From contig CASBRC010000273.1 in NCBI GenBank assembly GCA_949128015.1, forward strand, positions 1 through 5,319: 5,319 nucleotides of DNA, written 5' to 3'. Shown piece after piece: positions 4,751 to 5,319 of the stretch. How positions within the stretch are numbered: position 1 is the stretch's first letter; every line of letters starts with the position of its first letter. The DNA comes from Synechococcales cyanobacterium PMM_0003. GTDB taxonomy: Bacteria > Cyanobacteriota > Cyanobacteriia > Pseudanabaenales > Pseudanabaenaceae. The notes under the pieces were generated by a model, which saw nothing but the letters and a program-made list of their open reading frames with translations, was not told the DNA's origin and ran no database searches. The position numbers and the translations under genes were made by a program.

Positions 4751-5319
4751 ATGATTAAGCCCACTCTTAGGAAATTTATTCAGAGATTTACTCAAAGATT
4801 TGCGGCGATCGCGATCGCCATGTTTTTGCCTCTTGCGATCGCATTTACCTATATTCCTGTTGCCCAAGCCTTTGATGCACCAGAGCTATTGCCTGAAAAA
4901 TATTCTAATGTAATTGACTTAGGGAGATTTCTAACTGATTCGGAAGAATTAGAACTAGATCAAAGGTTAACAAAATTTGAAGAACAGACAGGTTGGAAGC
5001 TGCGGGTACTTACTCAAGTCGATCGCACTCCAGGAAGAGCCGTAAAAGAATTTTGGGGGCTTGACGATAACAGTGTGATGTTAGTCGCCGACTCGCGTGG
5101 ACGCAACTTACTGAATTTTAGCGTCGGTGATGCAGTTTACCCACTACTATCACGCGGTTTTTGGATCGAGTTGCAGTCTCGCTATGGCAATCAGTTTTAT
5201 GTGCGAGAGCAGGGACATAACCAATCAATTTTGTCGTCAATTGATGCGATCGCAACTTGTTTAGATCAAGATGGATGTATCGCGGTGCCGGGTATTCCCC
5301 AAGAGCAATGGGTGCTGAC
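4751..5319 (+). CDS. psb32: Psb32/TLP18.3-like TPM-domain protein, 3'-truncated by window end
   Basis: 189 codons are visible from ATG 4751, with no stop before the window ends. Residues 1-40 are an export signal: basic start (KPTLRKFIQRFTQR), hydrophobic core (about 18-33), and a likely cleavage after AQA at 40, so the mature protein starts FDAPELLP. The TPM domain (DUF477) follows at about 52-165, with YSNVIDLGRFLTDSEELELDQRL, the strand WKLRVLTQVDRTPGRA, and SVMLVADSRGRNLLNFSVGD. Cys170 and Cys176 lie after it and could form a disulfide in the lumen. In plants TLP18.3 and in Synechocystis Psb32 act in the thylakoid lumen in photosystem II repair and protection. A C-terminal membrane anchor is usual but would lie outside the window. 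No Shine-Dalgarno. A start at Met24 is possible but would destroy the signal peptide. Symbol is by homology to the cyanobacterial family. Confidence 0.85.
   Translation, partial: MIKPTLRKFIQRFTQRFAAIAIAMFLPLAIAFTYIPVAQAFDAPELLPEKYSNVIDLGRFLTDSEELELDQRLTKFEEQTGWKLRVLTQVDRTPGRAVKEFWGLDDNSVMLVADSRGRNLLNFSVGDAVYPLLSRGFWIELQSRYGNQFYVREQGHNQSILSSIDAIATCLDQDGCIAVPGIPQEQWVL
4805..4842. repeat. Cluster of three HIP1 octamers within a signal peptide sequence
   Basis: GCGATCGC occurs at 4805-4812, 4811-4818 (overlapping the first by two bases) and 4835-4842. In the reading frame they encode Ala-Ile-Ala-Ile-Ala and Ala-Ile-Ala and so form much of the hydrophobic core of the Psb32-like signal peptide. 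Confidence 0.85.

Overview
The window looks like chromosome from a cyanobacterium. The octamer GCGATCGC (HIP1) occurs at least 18 times in 5.3 kb, where chance would give about 0.1. The last gene encodes the start of a Psb32/TLP18.3-type TPM-domain protein of photosystem II maintenance. An Uma2 (DUF820) protein and an orphan toxin-antitoxin pair also fit. The fairly AT-rich filamentous Pseudanabaena group is my best guess, by impression only.

Left third (1-1900), accessory in character: the tail of a PIN-domain gene (+), a RelE/ParE-like toxin with its ribbon-helix-helix antitoxin (-, antitoxin first), and a solitary Uma2 gene (+). These genes are separated by copies of one 40-bp repeat unit bounded by HIP1 octamers (280-327, a tandem pair at 1005-1092, and 1757-1804), all in the same orientation. 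This repeat is the most unusual DNA-level structure here.

Middle (1924-2806): a membrane fatty-acid-desaturase-like enzyme with three histidine boxes (+). It ends at a perfect 27-bp-arm palindrome that closes off both this gene and the convergent gene on the minus strand.

Right half (2804-5319), housekeeping: a minus-strand pair consisting of a circularly permuted GTPase of the YlqF/RbgA ribosome-assembly family and, 52 bp downstream, a single ORF that joins dihydroneopterin aldolase (FolB, folate synthesis) to RNase HI through a linker of about 48 residues. Catalytic residues of both halves are present. A 101-bp divergent promoter region then separates ylqF from the 5' part of the secreted Psb32-like gene, which runs off the window.

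I see no new multi-gene system. The best leads are the FolB-RNase HI fusion, the HIP1-framed 40-bp repeat family and the heptamer repeat inside the fusion linker. No tRNA, rRNA, transposase or CRISPR array was found, and no gene-free stretch exceeds 300 bases (the longest is 921-1159).
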